Assembly (NCBI GenBank): GCA_029256085.1
Contig: JAQSYP010000011.1
Location: 1-64,000, forward strand
Direction: 5' to 3'
Length of the DNA: 64,000 nt
Source of the DNA: Caryophanales bacterium
GTDB taxonomy: Bacteria; Bacillota; Bacilli; CAJFEE01
Notes under the pieces: model-generated
The model's input: the letters and a program-made list of their open reading frames with translations, nothing else
Database searches by the model: none
Told to the model about the DNA's origin: nothing
Program-made: the position numbers and the translations under genes
Shown: positions 42,215-50,190 of the stretch, in pieces
Position numbering within the stretch: the first letter of the stretch is position 1
Layout of the letters: every line of letters starts with the position of its first letter

Positions 42215-42754
42215 ATGCCTAACAAAAAAATGGTAAGTTACATTATCACTGGTGCAGTTACTTTAGGGATACTTGGAGCATCGATTATCCCAACATTTGC
42301 TGCTACTGAGGCCCAACTAGATAATTCTGCAAAGAAAAAGTACAAGTTCGAACAAAACTTGAATGAGGAAACTAAAGCTAAAGTTAAGTCGATAATGGAT
42401 GATGCGAAGTCACAATTAAAGACATTAGGTGTAGAAATGCCAGAAAGAGGTTCAAAAGCAGGTTTATTTGAGAAGCTTGATGAGGCCTCAAAAGAAAAAG
42501 TTAAGCTGATTATGGAAAATAAAAGGAGTGGAAAAATTACACACGAAGAGGCCCATACACAACTCAAGGCCTTAGGTATAGAAATGCCAAAAAAAGGTCC
42601 AAGAATAGATCCGTTTGCTAATCTTGACGCTAATACTAAAGCTAAGGCACAAAAAATAATGGAGAATGCTAGAGAGGAAATCTCAAAATTAGGAGTCGAC
42701 TTCCCTTTAAAAGGTGGTCATTTGCACCAAAATGATAAAAGTGTTGTTCAATAA
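42215..42754 (+). CDS. Secreted helical repeat protein of unknown function
   Basis: 179 residues with a signal peptide (cleavage likely after TFAA near residue 30) and three imperfect repeats of about 38-47 residues. Each runs like L-x-x-x-T-K-x-K-x-x-x-I-M-x-x-A and ends in L-K-x-L-G-V/I-x-M/F-P-x-x-G (VEMPERG, IEMPKKG, VDFPLKG). The middle repeat is lengthened by KRSGKITHEEAHTQ. It is rich in Lys and Glu, with no cysteine. I recognise no named function. An AAGGAGG site and an array of TTCAY repeats precede it. Confidence 0.75.
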   Translation: MPNKKMVSYIITGAVTLGILGASIIPTFAATEAQLDNSAKKKYKFEQNLNEETKAKVKSIMDDAKSQLKTLGVEMPERGSKAGLFEKLDEASKEKVKLIMENKRSGKITHEEAHTQLKALGIEMPKKGPRIDPFANLDANTKAKAQKIMENAREEISKLGVDFPLKGGHLHQNDKSVVQ

Positions 42755-42770
42755 AATAGAATAGAAAAAA

Positions 42771-42809
42771 ATAGAAGGGTACATTAAGCGTACACTTCTA
42801 TCTTTTTTT
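42771..42809 (+). terminator. Terminator of the secreted repeat protein gene
   Basis: ATAGAAGGGTAC and GTACACTTCTAT pair around ATTAAGC, followed by a T run. It extends into the end of the convergent rluF-like gene. Confidence 0.85.
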
Positions 42810-43514
42810 GGGTTCATAATTAAGTTGTTTAAATAAACCACTTAATTCATCTTTTGTTAAATCGCGCCATTGTCCTGTTTTAAGGCCATCTAAATAAATA
42901 TTCATTATACGAGTTCTCTTTAATTTTTGGACTTGGTATCCTAGTGCAGAACACATTCTGCGTATCTGTCTATTCAAACCCTGGGTTAGGATAATCTTAA
43001 ATACATATTTTGAAATTTGCGTTACTTCACAAGGTAACGTCACTGTATCTAGAATCTCTACTCCAGTTGACATTGATTTTAGAAAAGTTGAAGATATTGG
43101 CTTGTCTACGGTTACTAAATATTCTTTCTCATGTTTGTTTTCAGCTCTTAAAATTTCGTTCACTATATCCCCGTCATTTGTTAAGAGTATTAATCCTTCA
43201 GAATCTTTGTCCAAACGGCCAACATGAAATATTCGAAGTGGGTGGTTTACAAAATCTACTATATTACCTTCTATATGTCTTTCAGTTGTACTAGTAATTC
43301 CTACTGGTTTATTAAGCGCTATATAAACGTTTTTATGTTCAATTGATATTGGATTGTTATCTATACGTACATCGTCACCTTCAATGACTTTGCTACCTAA
43401 TTCAGCAATATTTCCATTAATAGTAACTCGTTTTTCATTTATCAATTTATCTGCCTGTCTTCTAGATGTAAAACCAGTCTCACTAATATACTTGTTAATT
43501 CTCAAAGAAAACAC
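42798..43514 (-). CDS. rluF: 23S rRNA pseudouridine synthase, RluF-like
   Basis: 238 residues: an N-terminal S4 RNA-binding domain ([31 protein letters not shown]) and a pseudouridine synthase domain with the catalytic Asp in [20 protein letters not shown] (about residue 101) and the closing [25 protein letters not shown]. It belongs to the RsuA/RluB/E/F group; the exact target uridine cannot be read directly. It is monocistronic. Confidence 0.92.
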   Translation of the reverse strand: MFSLRINKYISETGFTSRRQADKLINEKRVTINGNIAELGSKVIEGDDVRIDNNPISIEHKNVYIALNKPVGITSTTERHIEGNIVDFVNHPLRIFHVGRLDKDSEGLILLTNDGDIVNEILRAENKHEKEYLVTVDKPISSTFLKSMSTGVEILDTVTLPCEVTQISKYVFKIILTQGLNRQIRRMCSALGYQVQKLKRTRIMNIYLDGLKTGQWRDLTKDELSGLFKQLNYEPKKR

Positions 43515-43886
43515 ACCTCTGCTATTTATATATGTTATTAAAATACCCCATTTTTGACCTTATGTACAGTTTTGATACTACCAAAAACAATCATGTATAA
43601 AAATTCATTATTTTAAATATATATTCACCGGAGTTAGAAAACGAATTTTTAGATTTTTAAAATATATTAATAAATCTTTATATATTATACTAACTTAAAA
43701 ATGTACATGAGTGATTAATATAGTAAGTGAAGTATTGATATTACAATATCCGTTAGATTTTTTACAAAATTTGGACTATTATGAAAATTATTAATTAAGA
43801 AAAAAGTGTATATTTTTGCATAAAAATGTATTAATCTATATTTTAAATAGATAAAAAATAAAAAAGTAGAAAAGAGGAGAGTTCAG
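43515..43886. other. 372-bp AT-rich region holding the putP promoter
   Basis: There is no ORF. A possible rightward SigA promoter is TTGCAT at 43817-43822 and TATTTT at 43840-43845 with a 17-bp spacer, about 40 bp before putP. No riboswitch or strong repeat is recognised. Confidence 0.35.
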
Positions 43887-45350
43887 ATGGATTTTACATT
43901 AATTGCTTCCGTAACTATCTATATGATTGGGATGTTACTAATCGGGTACTATGCCTATAAACGTACGTCAAACCTATCTGATTACATGTTAGGGGGAAGA
44001 GGACTTGGTCCTGCTGTAACAGCTATAAGTGCTGGGGCTTCAGACATGAGTGGATGGTTACTTATGGGATTACCAGGCGCAATGTACACTAGTGGTTTAA
44101 GTGCATCATGGATTGTTATAGGATTAACTTTAGGAGCTTGGGCTAACTGGAAGTTTGTAGCGCCAAACCTAAGAACTTATACAGAAGTAGCAAATGATTC
44201 AATTACTATTCCAAGTTTTTTTGAAAACCGATTTGGTGATACGTCGAAAATACTTAGAATTATTTCAGGATTAGTTATAATTATTTTCTTTACATTCTAT
44301 GTATCAGCGGGCATGGTTTCTGGTGGTGTATTATTCCAAAGTACTTTTGGAATGGATTATCACACTGGTCTTTGGGTTATCTCAGGTGTTGTAATTGCAT
44401 ATACACTGTTTGGTGGTTTCTTAGCAGTAAGTTGGACTGATTTTGTTCAAGGATTGATAATGGTTATCGCATTAGTACTAGTACCAATTGTTACGATTAC
44501 ACAAGTTGGTGATGTAGACAGTACAATAAGCACAATTAAAGGGATTAATCCTGATTTACTAGATATTTTTAAAGGTACAAGCGTGTTAGGTGTAATTTCT
44601 TTATTTGCTTGGGGACTAGGTTATTTCGGCCAACCACATATTGTAGTACGTTTTATGGCAATTACTTCTCAAAAGGAAGTAAAAAGTGCACGCCGTATTG
44701 GAATGAGTTGGATGTTATTTACAACTATTGGAGCAATGTTAACTGGATTTGTAGGTATTGCCTATTTCGCAAATACAGGGACTCAATTAAGTGATCCAGA
44801 AACTGTATTTATAAAATTAGGTGAAATATTATTCCACCCAATAATTACTGGGTTTATTATCTCAGCTATATTAGCAGCGGTTATGAGTACAATCTCATCT
44901 CAACTACTTGTTACTTCAAGTTCTTTGACGGAAGATTTATATAAAGTATTTTTCCGTAGATCAGCTTCAGATAAAGAACTAATTTTTGTAGGTAGATTAT
45001 CAGTTTTATTAGTATCTCTTATCTCAATATCGCTTGCTTGGTCAAAAAATGCTACTATTCTAGATTTAGTAGGATATGCATGGGCAGGATTTGGTGCTGC
45101 TTTCGGCCCGGTAATTATTTTAAGTTTATACTGGAAGCGTATGAATAAATGGGGTGCTCTTGCAGGTATGATTGCTGGTGCTTCAACAGTTATTATATGG
45201 TCAAATATGGGGCTTTCAGATACGATGTACGAAATGGTTCCTGGCTTTATCGCTTGTCTAGTTGCCGTTTTTGCAGTGAGTCTTGCAACTGCTAAGCCTT
45301 CATCAGAAATAGAAGCACAATTCGATAATTATAAAAATATTATGGAATAA
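43887..45350 (+). CDS. putP: Sodium/proline symporter PutP
   Basis: 487 residues, SSS family, about 13 membrane segments. PutP landmarks: GGRGLGPAVTAISAGASDMSGWLLMGLPGAMYTSGLSASWI (about residues 36-76, the Na+ and proline site), FGQPHIVVRFMAI, and ISAILAAVMSTISSQLLVTSSSLTEDLYK (about 332-360). It imports proline as nutrient or osmoprotectant. It is monocistronic with an AGAGGAGAG site and its own terminator. Confidence 0.95.
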   Translation: MDFTLIASVTIYMIGMLLIGYYAYKRTSNLSDYMLGGRGLGPAVTAISAGASDMSGWLLMGLPGAMYTSGLSASWIVIGLTLGAWANWKFVAPNLRTYTEVANDSITIPSFFENRFGDTSKILRIISGLVIIIFFTFYVSAGMVSGGVLFQSTFGMDYHTGLWVISGVVIAYTLFGGFLAVSWTDFVQGLIMVIALVLVPIVTITQVGDVDSTISTIKGINPDLLDIFKGTSVLGVISLFAWGLGYFGQPHIVVRFMAITSQKEVKSARRIGMSWMLFTTIGAMLTGFVGIAYFANTGTQLSDPETVFIKLGEILFHPIITGFIISAILAAVMSTISSQLLVTSSSLTEDLYKVFFRRSASDKELIFVGRLSVLLVSLISISLAWSKNATILDLVGYAWAGFGAAFGPVIILSLYWKRMNKWGALAGMIAGASTVIIWSNMGLSDTMYEMVPGFIACLVAVFAVSLATAKPSSEIEAQFDNYKNIME

Positions 45351-45365
45351 CAATATTTTGCTAAC

Positions 45366-45411
45366 ACTGACTTAATGGGTCGTTCAAAACGTCCTTTTAA
45401 GTCAGTTTTTT
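45366..45411 (+). terminator. putP terminator
   Basis: ACTGACTTAA and TTAAGTCAGT pair around a 21-base loop, followed by TTTTT. Confidence 0.85.
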
Positions 45412-45440
45412 ATTTGTAAAAAAATTGATTAAAAATATAC

Positions 45441-45638
45441 TTGGATCAAAAATACCGTATTTTGGATTAAAAAATAATATTTTGGATTAAAAAATAATAT
45501 TTTGGATTAAAAAATAATATTTTGGATTAAAAAATAATATTTTGGATTAAAAAATAATATTTTGGATTGAAAAAAATTATTATGGATTAAAAAAATGTAT
45601 TTCGGATTAAAAAAATGTATTTCGGCTTAAAAATGTTT
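45441..45638. repeat. 20-bp tandem repeat array, about ten units
   Basis: The unit TTTGGATTAAAAAATAATAT is repeated with exact 20-bp spacing. Five units (45461-45560) are identical, flanked by one degenerate unit on the left and about four progressively changed units on the right. The array is non-coding, extremely AT-rich and A-tract phased. Confidence 0.95.
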
Positions 45639-45718
45639 ACGAGGGCACTGAAAAAGTATTTAAAACGACATGCTTTTCCCAGTGCCAGGAAAGCGATCAG
45701 ATTCATCACACCAATCAC
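45637..45718 (-). mobile_element. Possible insertion-sequence remnant
   Basis: The minus strand reads open for about 28 codons (starting VIGVMNLIAFLALGK) after a stop and has no start of its own. The region has G+C and codon use unlike its flanks, and an inverted repeat GGCACTG (45644-45650) / CAGTGCC (45680-45686). GGGCACTGAAAAAGT resembles ends of IS1182-type elements that I know from Bacilli. The family is inference only. Confidence 0.3.
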
Positions 45719-45721
45719 TCA

Positions 45722-45771
45722 TTGACCAAATTAGTCAATAGTAATATAATAATATTGACCACATGAGTCAA
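45722..45771 (+). promoter_or_regulatory. TetR-gene promoter with twin operators
   Basis: TTGACC (45722-45727) and TATAAT (45745-45750) are separated by 17 bp. Two copies of the palindrome TTGAC-N7-GTCAA lie at 45722-45738 (covering the -35) and 45755-45771 (covering the start site), their centres 33 bp apart. This arrangement points to autorepression by the TetR protein encoded next. Confidence 0.85.
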
Positions 45772-45796
45772 CAACAAAAATTGGAGGTCCTGTTAC

Positions 45797-46420
45797 TTGT
45801 ATTCAAAATTTTTCAACCTAAGAACTGAAAAACAAGAACGAATAATAAATGCTGCAGTATATGAATTTGCAAATAAAGGATTTGATAATGCATCTACAAA
45901 TGAGATAGTCAAAGCTGCTGGCATCTCAAAAGGTTTATTATTTCACTACTTTAATAATAAAAAAGATCTATATTTATTTCTTTACGATTATTTTTTAGAG
46001 GTTTTAATGGAAAAATTCAATCCGAAAATTGATGGAGATGAAAAGGATTTCTTAAAAAAATGTAGGGATGTAACTATTCTGAAATTAGATCTGATCAAAA
46101 TATACCCAGATATGTTTAACTTCCTTAGTAATGCTCACTTTGAAGAATCAGTAGAAATTAAAGATGATTTAGATAAAAGAGAAAAGAAGATGATTACTGA
46201 GAGCTTTAGTAAACTATACTCGAATATTGACTATAATCTATTTGCAGAAAATATAGATATAGAAAGTGCTCTGAAAATAATTATGTGGACGCTTGAGGGA
46301 TTTTCAAATCAACAGCAACAGAAAATAAAAGGCAAATCATTAATAAACTTAAATAGTGAGGAAATTATTCCAGAAATGGATAAATATTTAGATACGCTTC
46401 GAAAAACTTTATATAGATAA
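45797..46420 (+). CDS. TetR/AcrR-family transcriptional regulator
   Basis: 207 residues with an N-terminal helix-turn-helix (RIINAAVYEFANKGFDNASTNEIVKAAGISKGLLFHYFNNKKDLYLFLYDYF, about residues 14-66) and a helical ligand-binding domain. It starts at TTG 45797 behind GGAGGTCC. It is the first gene of an operon with an ABC ATPase and two ABC-2 permeases, which it probably represses through the twin operators until an inducer binds. Confidence 0.92.
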   Translation: MYSKFFNLRTEKQERIINAAVYEFANKGFDNASTNEIVKAAGISKGLLFHYFNNKKDLYLFLYDYFLEVLMEKFNPKIDGDEKDFLKKCRDVTILKLDLIKIYPDMFNFLSNAHFEESVEIKDDLDKREKKMITESFSKLYSNIDYNLFAENIDIESALKIIMWTLEGFSNQQQQKIKGKSLINLNSEEIIPEMDKYLDTLRKTLYR

Positions 46421-46437
46421 TGGAGGGGGAAAAGAAA

Positions 46438-47322
46438 ATGAATGTGATCGAAATTAATAATCTTACAAAGATGTATGGCAAAGCCAGAGGTATCGAAAAT
46501 GTAAGCTTTAATGTTGAACAAGGAGAAATTTTTGGTTTTATTGGGCCTAATGGAGCAGGAAAGTCTACTACTATAAGAACGCTACTCTCACTTATTTATC
46601 CGACAAGTGGAAGTGCAAAAATTTTTGGTAAAGACTGCATTGAATTTGGTCCAGAAATAAAAAAAGAGATAGGATACTTACCTTCAGAAGTTTTTTACTA
46701 TGACAATATGAAAGTTAAAGATTTACTAAAGTACTCAGCTAGCTTTTATGGGAAAGATTGCAGTAAGAGAATAAAGGAATTAGCTGAAATTATGCAATTA
46801 GACTTGAACAAAAAGATTGATGATTTATCTCTTGGTAATAAAAAGAAAGTTGGAATAGTCCAAGGGTTACTTCATGAGCCAAAACTTATTATCTTAGATG
46901 AGCCAACAAGTGGACTAGATCCTCTAATGCAACAAAAGTTTTTTGAACTGCTTGAAGAAGAAAATAGAAAAGGGGCTACAATTCTGTTTTCGTCTCACAT
47001 CCTAACTGAGGTTCAAAGGTTGTGCAATCGAGTAGCTATTATAAAGGATGGAAAAATAATTACAGTTGAGAAAATAAGTACCTTACAAGAAAATAATTAT
47101 AAGAAATTCAAGCTATTAACTTCTGTAACAGTAGATAAAGAATATTTTGATATGAATGGCGTTAGTAATCTAGTACTAGAAAATAATACTGTTAGTTTTT
47201 TATTTAAAGGCAATGTTAACCCTGTAATGAAAAAACTTGCGGACATTGAAATTCAGAATATTTGGGTTGAAGAACCTGACTTAGAAGAAATATTCATGCA
47301 CTATTATGAAAAGGAGGAGTAG
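46438..47322 (+). CDS. ABC-2-type transporter ATPase
   Basis: About 294 residues: Walker A GPNGAGKST, Q-loop YLPSE, signature LSLGNKKKVGIVQGL, Walker B LIILDEPTSGLD and the SSHIL H-loop, with a C-terminal extension typical of exporter ATPases. It powers the two downstream membrane proteins, probably exporting a toxic compound or peptide. I choose ATG 46438 behind GGAGGGGG. The longer ORF from 46420 would start on the TetR stop and include the site. Confidence 0.92.
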   Translation: MNVIEINNLTKMYGKARGIENVSFNVEQGEIFGFIGPNGAGKSTTIRTLLSLIYPTSGSAKIFGKDCIEFGPEIKKEIGYLPSEVFYYDNMKVKDLLKYSASFYGKDCSKRIKELAEIMQLDLNKKIDDLSLGNKKKVGIVQGLLHEPKLIILDEPTSGLDPLMQQKFFELLEEENRKGATILFSSHILTEVQRLCNRVAIIKDGKIITVEKISTLQENNYKKFKLLTSVTVDKEYFDMNGVSNLVLENNTVSFLFKGNVNPVMKKLADIEIQNIWVEEPDLEEIFMHYYEKEE

Positions 47323-47327
47323 TTCGT

Positions 47328-48125
47328 ATGAATATTTATACTCATGAATTAAGAGCGTATACGAAGTCGACAATTATTTGGACAATATCTCTTGTTGCTT
47401 TAGTTATACTATTTATGTCAATTTTTCCAGCCTTTTCAAAGGATGCTGAGGAGTTTAAAAAGTTACTTGAAGGATACCCTGAGCCAGTTAGAAAAGCAAT
47501 AGGATTAAATTTAGAAAGTTTTACATCCCTATTAGGTTTTTATTCATATGTATTTTTATATTTTTCTTTATGTGGTGCAATTCAAGCTATGAATATTGGC
47601 ACATCAATTTTATCTAAAGAAGTACGAGAGAAAACTGCAGATTTTTTATTAACTAAGCCAGTTTCAAGATCGAAAATAATTACTTCAAAGATTTTAGCAG
47701 GGGTTACTTCAATAGTTATCACAAATATATGTTTTTTAATTGCCGTAACTTTTATGGCATCATATGTAAAGAATGATAGCTATGATCAGGGCACATTCCT
47801 AATGATTTCAATTACTCTATTGTTTATTCAGTTAATTTTTCTAGCAATTGGTACTTTTGTATCAGTAATAGTCTCAAAGATTAAGTCGGTTATTGCTGTA
47901 TCACTAGGAACGGTATTTACCTTTTTTATAATTGGAATGCTCGCTTCAACAAGTGATGATGAGAAATTAAGGTATCTATCACCATTTAAGTATTTTGACT
48001 CAGCTTACATTATAAAAAATTCTTCGTATGAAACTCCTTTTGTAATTTTAGCAATTTTAATTATAGGGGCTTCAATATCAGCGGGCTATATAATTTATAT
48101 TAAAAAAGATATCCATACCGTATAG
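47328..48125 (+). CDS. ABC-2-type transporter permease (first)
   Basis: 265 residues with about six membrane segments and the ABC-2 hallmark ILSKEVREKTADFLLTKPVSRSKIITSKILAGV (about residues 90-123), where the cytoplasmic coupling helix sits. It follows the ATPase by five bases and precedes a paralogous permease, so a heterodimeric exporter is likely. Confidence 0.9.
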   Translation: MNIYTHELRAYTKSTIIWTISLVALVILFMSIFPAFSKDAEEFKKLLEGYPEPVRKAIGLNLESFTSLLGFYSYVFLYFSLCGAIQAMNIGTSILSKEVREKTADFLLTKPVSRSKIITSKILAGVTSIVITNICFLIAVTFMASYVKNDSYDQGTFLMISITLLFIQLIFLAIGTFVSVIVSKIKSVIAVSLGTVFTFFIIGMLASTSDDEKLRYLSPFKYFDSAYIIKNSSYETPFVILAILIIGASISAGYIIYIKKDIHTV

Positions 48126-48141
48126 TTAGGAGGTATTTTGG

Positions 48142-48939
48142 ATGAATATAATTATTAAAGAATTGAAATCACATAGAAAGTCTCTAATTATTTGGTGTAT
48201 AGGAGTTATTTTTATGATTTCTTCAGGAATGGGGAAATACGTAGGCCTTTCTTCATCTGGTCAGTCAATGAATAATTTAATGGCCGATATGCCCAAATCG
48301 ATGCAAGTTATAATGGGAACGGGTTCTCTAGATTTATCAAAAGCTAGTGGGTACTATGGAATTCTATTTTTATATTTAGTATTAATGGGAACAATCCATT
48401 CTGCAATGTTAGGTTCAAATATAATAGCTAAAGAGGAACGTGACAAGACTTCGGAATTTCTATTTGTAAAACCGATATCAAGAACAAAAATAGTTATGTC
48501 AAAGTTAGCTGCAGCATTCATAAATATAATTTTATTTAATTTCGTGACGTTGGTTACATCAATACTATTAGTACAAAAATATGGTAAAGGAGAGGAAGTG
48601 ACTAGAGATATTATAATGTTGATGTTAGGACTATTTTTATTACAGATACTCTTTTTGTCAATTGGTACTGCTATAGCTGCAGCAAAGAAGCATTCTAAAA
48701 CAGCAACATCTTTATCGACAGGTATTTTACTCTTTACGTTTATTCTCTCAATAGTCATTGATTTAAATGAAAAGATAGAGGATTTAAAGTTTCTAACTCC
48801 TTTTAAATATTTTGAGGCGAAAAATATATTGTATGGTGGCCAGCTTGATAGTATGTATATCGTATTATCCCTTGTAATTAGCTGTATACTTATTTCTATT
48901 ACTTTCGTATCTTATAATAAAAGAGATTTATCCATTTAA
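48142..48939 (+). CDS. ABC-2-type transporter permease (second)
   Basis: A 265-residue paralogue of the preceding permease with the same length and the matching coupling region IIAKEERDKTSEFLFVKPISRTKIVMSKLAAAFI (about residues 94-127). It has about six membrane segments. It is the last gene of the TetR operon and ends in a strong terminator. Confidence 0.9.
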   Translation: MNIIIKELKSHRKSLIIWCIGVIFMISSGMGKYVGLSSSGQSMNNLMADMPKSMQVIMGTGSLDLSKASGYYGILFLYLVLMGTIHSAMLGSNIIAKEERDKTSEFLFVKPISRTKIVMSKLAAAFINIILFNFVTLVTSILLVQKYGKGEEVTRDIIMLMLGLFLLQILFLSIGTAIAAAKKHSKTATSLSTGILLFTFILSIVIDLNEKIEDLKFLTPFKYFEAKNILYGGQLDSMYIVLSLVISCILISITFVSYNKRDLSI

Positions 48940-48941
48940 CT

Positions 48942-48986
48942 AAAAAAGTGTATCAAGTGTAGATATCTACATTTGATACACTTTTT
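48942..48986. terminator. Bidirectional terminator after the exporter operon
   Basis: AAAAAGTGTATCAA-G-TGTAGA and TCTACA-T-TTGATACACTTTTT make a stem of about 20 bp with one mismatch, between convergent genes. Confidence 0.93.
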
Positions 48987-48990
48987 AACA

Positions 48991-49581
48991 TTATTTAATC
49001 AACTCATAAGCACCAGGATCTTTTGCGATTATAGGTTTTGAGGTATCCACGTGCCCTAGTGCTGTTTCAACAACAGAACCTTCAATTAGTATTTGCGTCT
49101 TGGAAAAACCAAATTGCTGTAATATCATAGATAGTTGTTCTATAAGTGCTAATTCACCAGATGACCCTAGGTTGGCATTTTTGATTTCTTTAGAGAAGCT
49201 CACATGTGCAACCCCGGCTACATCTTTAACATATTCAACGACTACACCTGGTGGAACTACGCCAGCTAAATCATCATATCCAGGGCCGGGCCCCTCTATC
49301 CATGCTTCTATTGCGACTTTTGGCAAATCATCCTTACTCTCTACTGTTACTTCTTTTTGTATTTTCTTAATAGACATCAAGTTAACATCTGAAAAATAAA
49401 GATATACATTCTCCTTAACTACAGTTTCTTGTTTATCGGCTTCTTGCTTCTTAGGTGAGATTGTTGATTCAGTGAGTTCTTTATTAGATTTTTCAGTAGA
49501 ATTTTTGTTACTTTGCCCGCAACCGAATAACGCGATAACTAAAATGCAAATAATTATTAAATGCTTAAAAAATACATTCAT
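48991..49581 (-). CDS. GerMN-domain lipoprotein
   Basis: About 196 residues: a signal peptide with lipobox ALFGCG (Cys near residue 20), a Lys/Glu/Ser-rich linker, then a GerMN domain (VYLYFSDVNLMSIKKIQKEVTV ... AIEAWIEGPG ... VSFSKEIKNANLGSSGELALIEQLSMIL ... QILIEGS). GerMN is found in spore germination protein GerM and other envelope lipoproteins. ATG 49581 has TTGGAGG upstream; the longer ORF start at 49602 lies ahead of it. No Gmad2 domain is fused. Confidence 0.88.
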   Translation of the reverse strand: MNVFFKHLIIICILVIALFGCGQSNKNSTEKSNKELTESTISPKKQEADKQETVVKENVYLYFSDVNLMSIKKIQKEVTVESKDDLPKVAIEAWIEGPGPGYDDLAGVVPPGVVVEYVKDVAGVAHVSFSKEIKNANLGSSGELALIEQLSMILQQFGFSKTQILIEGSVVETALGHVDTSKPIIAKDPGAYELIK

Positions 49582-49671
49582 ATTTATGACCTCCAATGTC
49601 ATTTTTTTGAGAGATATTAGAAATATCTTCTAATAAAATAATAGTTAAAGAATGTATCAGTGTAATTAATT

Positions 49672-50041
49672 TTATGTATCATTTTTGAAATATAACATTA
49701 TTTCAACATACGTACCAGTTCTAGGATTCGACTTAATAAGTATTTCACCATTATGTAACTCAACCATTTGCTTAACTATTGATAATCCCAAACCAGTTCC
49801 ATCACTATTCCACTGAATTGCATCATTTGATCTATAAAATGGTTCAAATATATAAGTTAAATCTTCCTTTTGTATTCCAATTCCATTATCACATATTTTA
49901 ATCTGGCACTGATTAATTTTGTATTGAACAGTAACAGTTACCTCGCCGCCACTCGGAGTATACCGAAGAGCATTAGAAATTAGATTATCCAATCCCATAA
50001 GCCATAACTTTTTCATCTTCAACTAGTAAAATCTTTGTCAT
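49672..50041 (-). pseudogene. Two-component system remnant (response regulator start fused to kinase end)
   Basis: On the minus strand, ATG 50041 (behind AAAGGTG) begins MTKILLVEDEKVMA, a typical receiver N-terminus. The reading frame stops at 49985 after 18 codons. In another frame the sequence continues as the C-terminal ATPase of a histidine kinase: LDNLISNALRYTP (N box), ICDNGIGIQKEDL (G1), FEPFYRS (F box), GTGLGLSIVKQMVELHNG (G2). About 200 codons of response regulator and most of the kinase are missing, so a deletion fused the two genes. The 116-codon ORF 49672-50022 may be expressed but lacks the His box. Confidence 0.82.
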
Positions 50042-50190
50042 AGTGGTATTCACCTTTTTAAAAAATTTTCAACTATATGAAAACTTTCGACAAAAAATTA
50101 CTAAATCCTTTGTATTTACACTAGTAATTAACAAAATAATGCGTATAGTAGAAATAAGTAATAATACATTTTACAAGACGAGGTTATTTA

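Noticed and set aside
45441-45638. Regular 20-bp repeats as a CRISPR array
   Set aside because: The units are contiguous with no spacers between them, and no cas genes are nearby. It is a simple tandem repeat.
49672-50022. A complete small histidine-kinase-like ATPase gene
   Set aside because: It begins abruptly at the N box with no dimerisation or His-box domain. The sequence just upstream is the out-of-frame start of a response regulator, so it is a deletion product.
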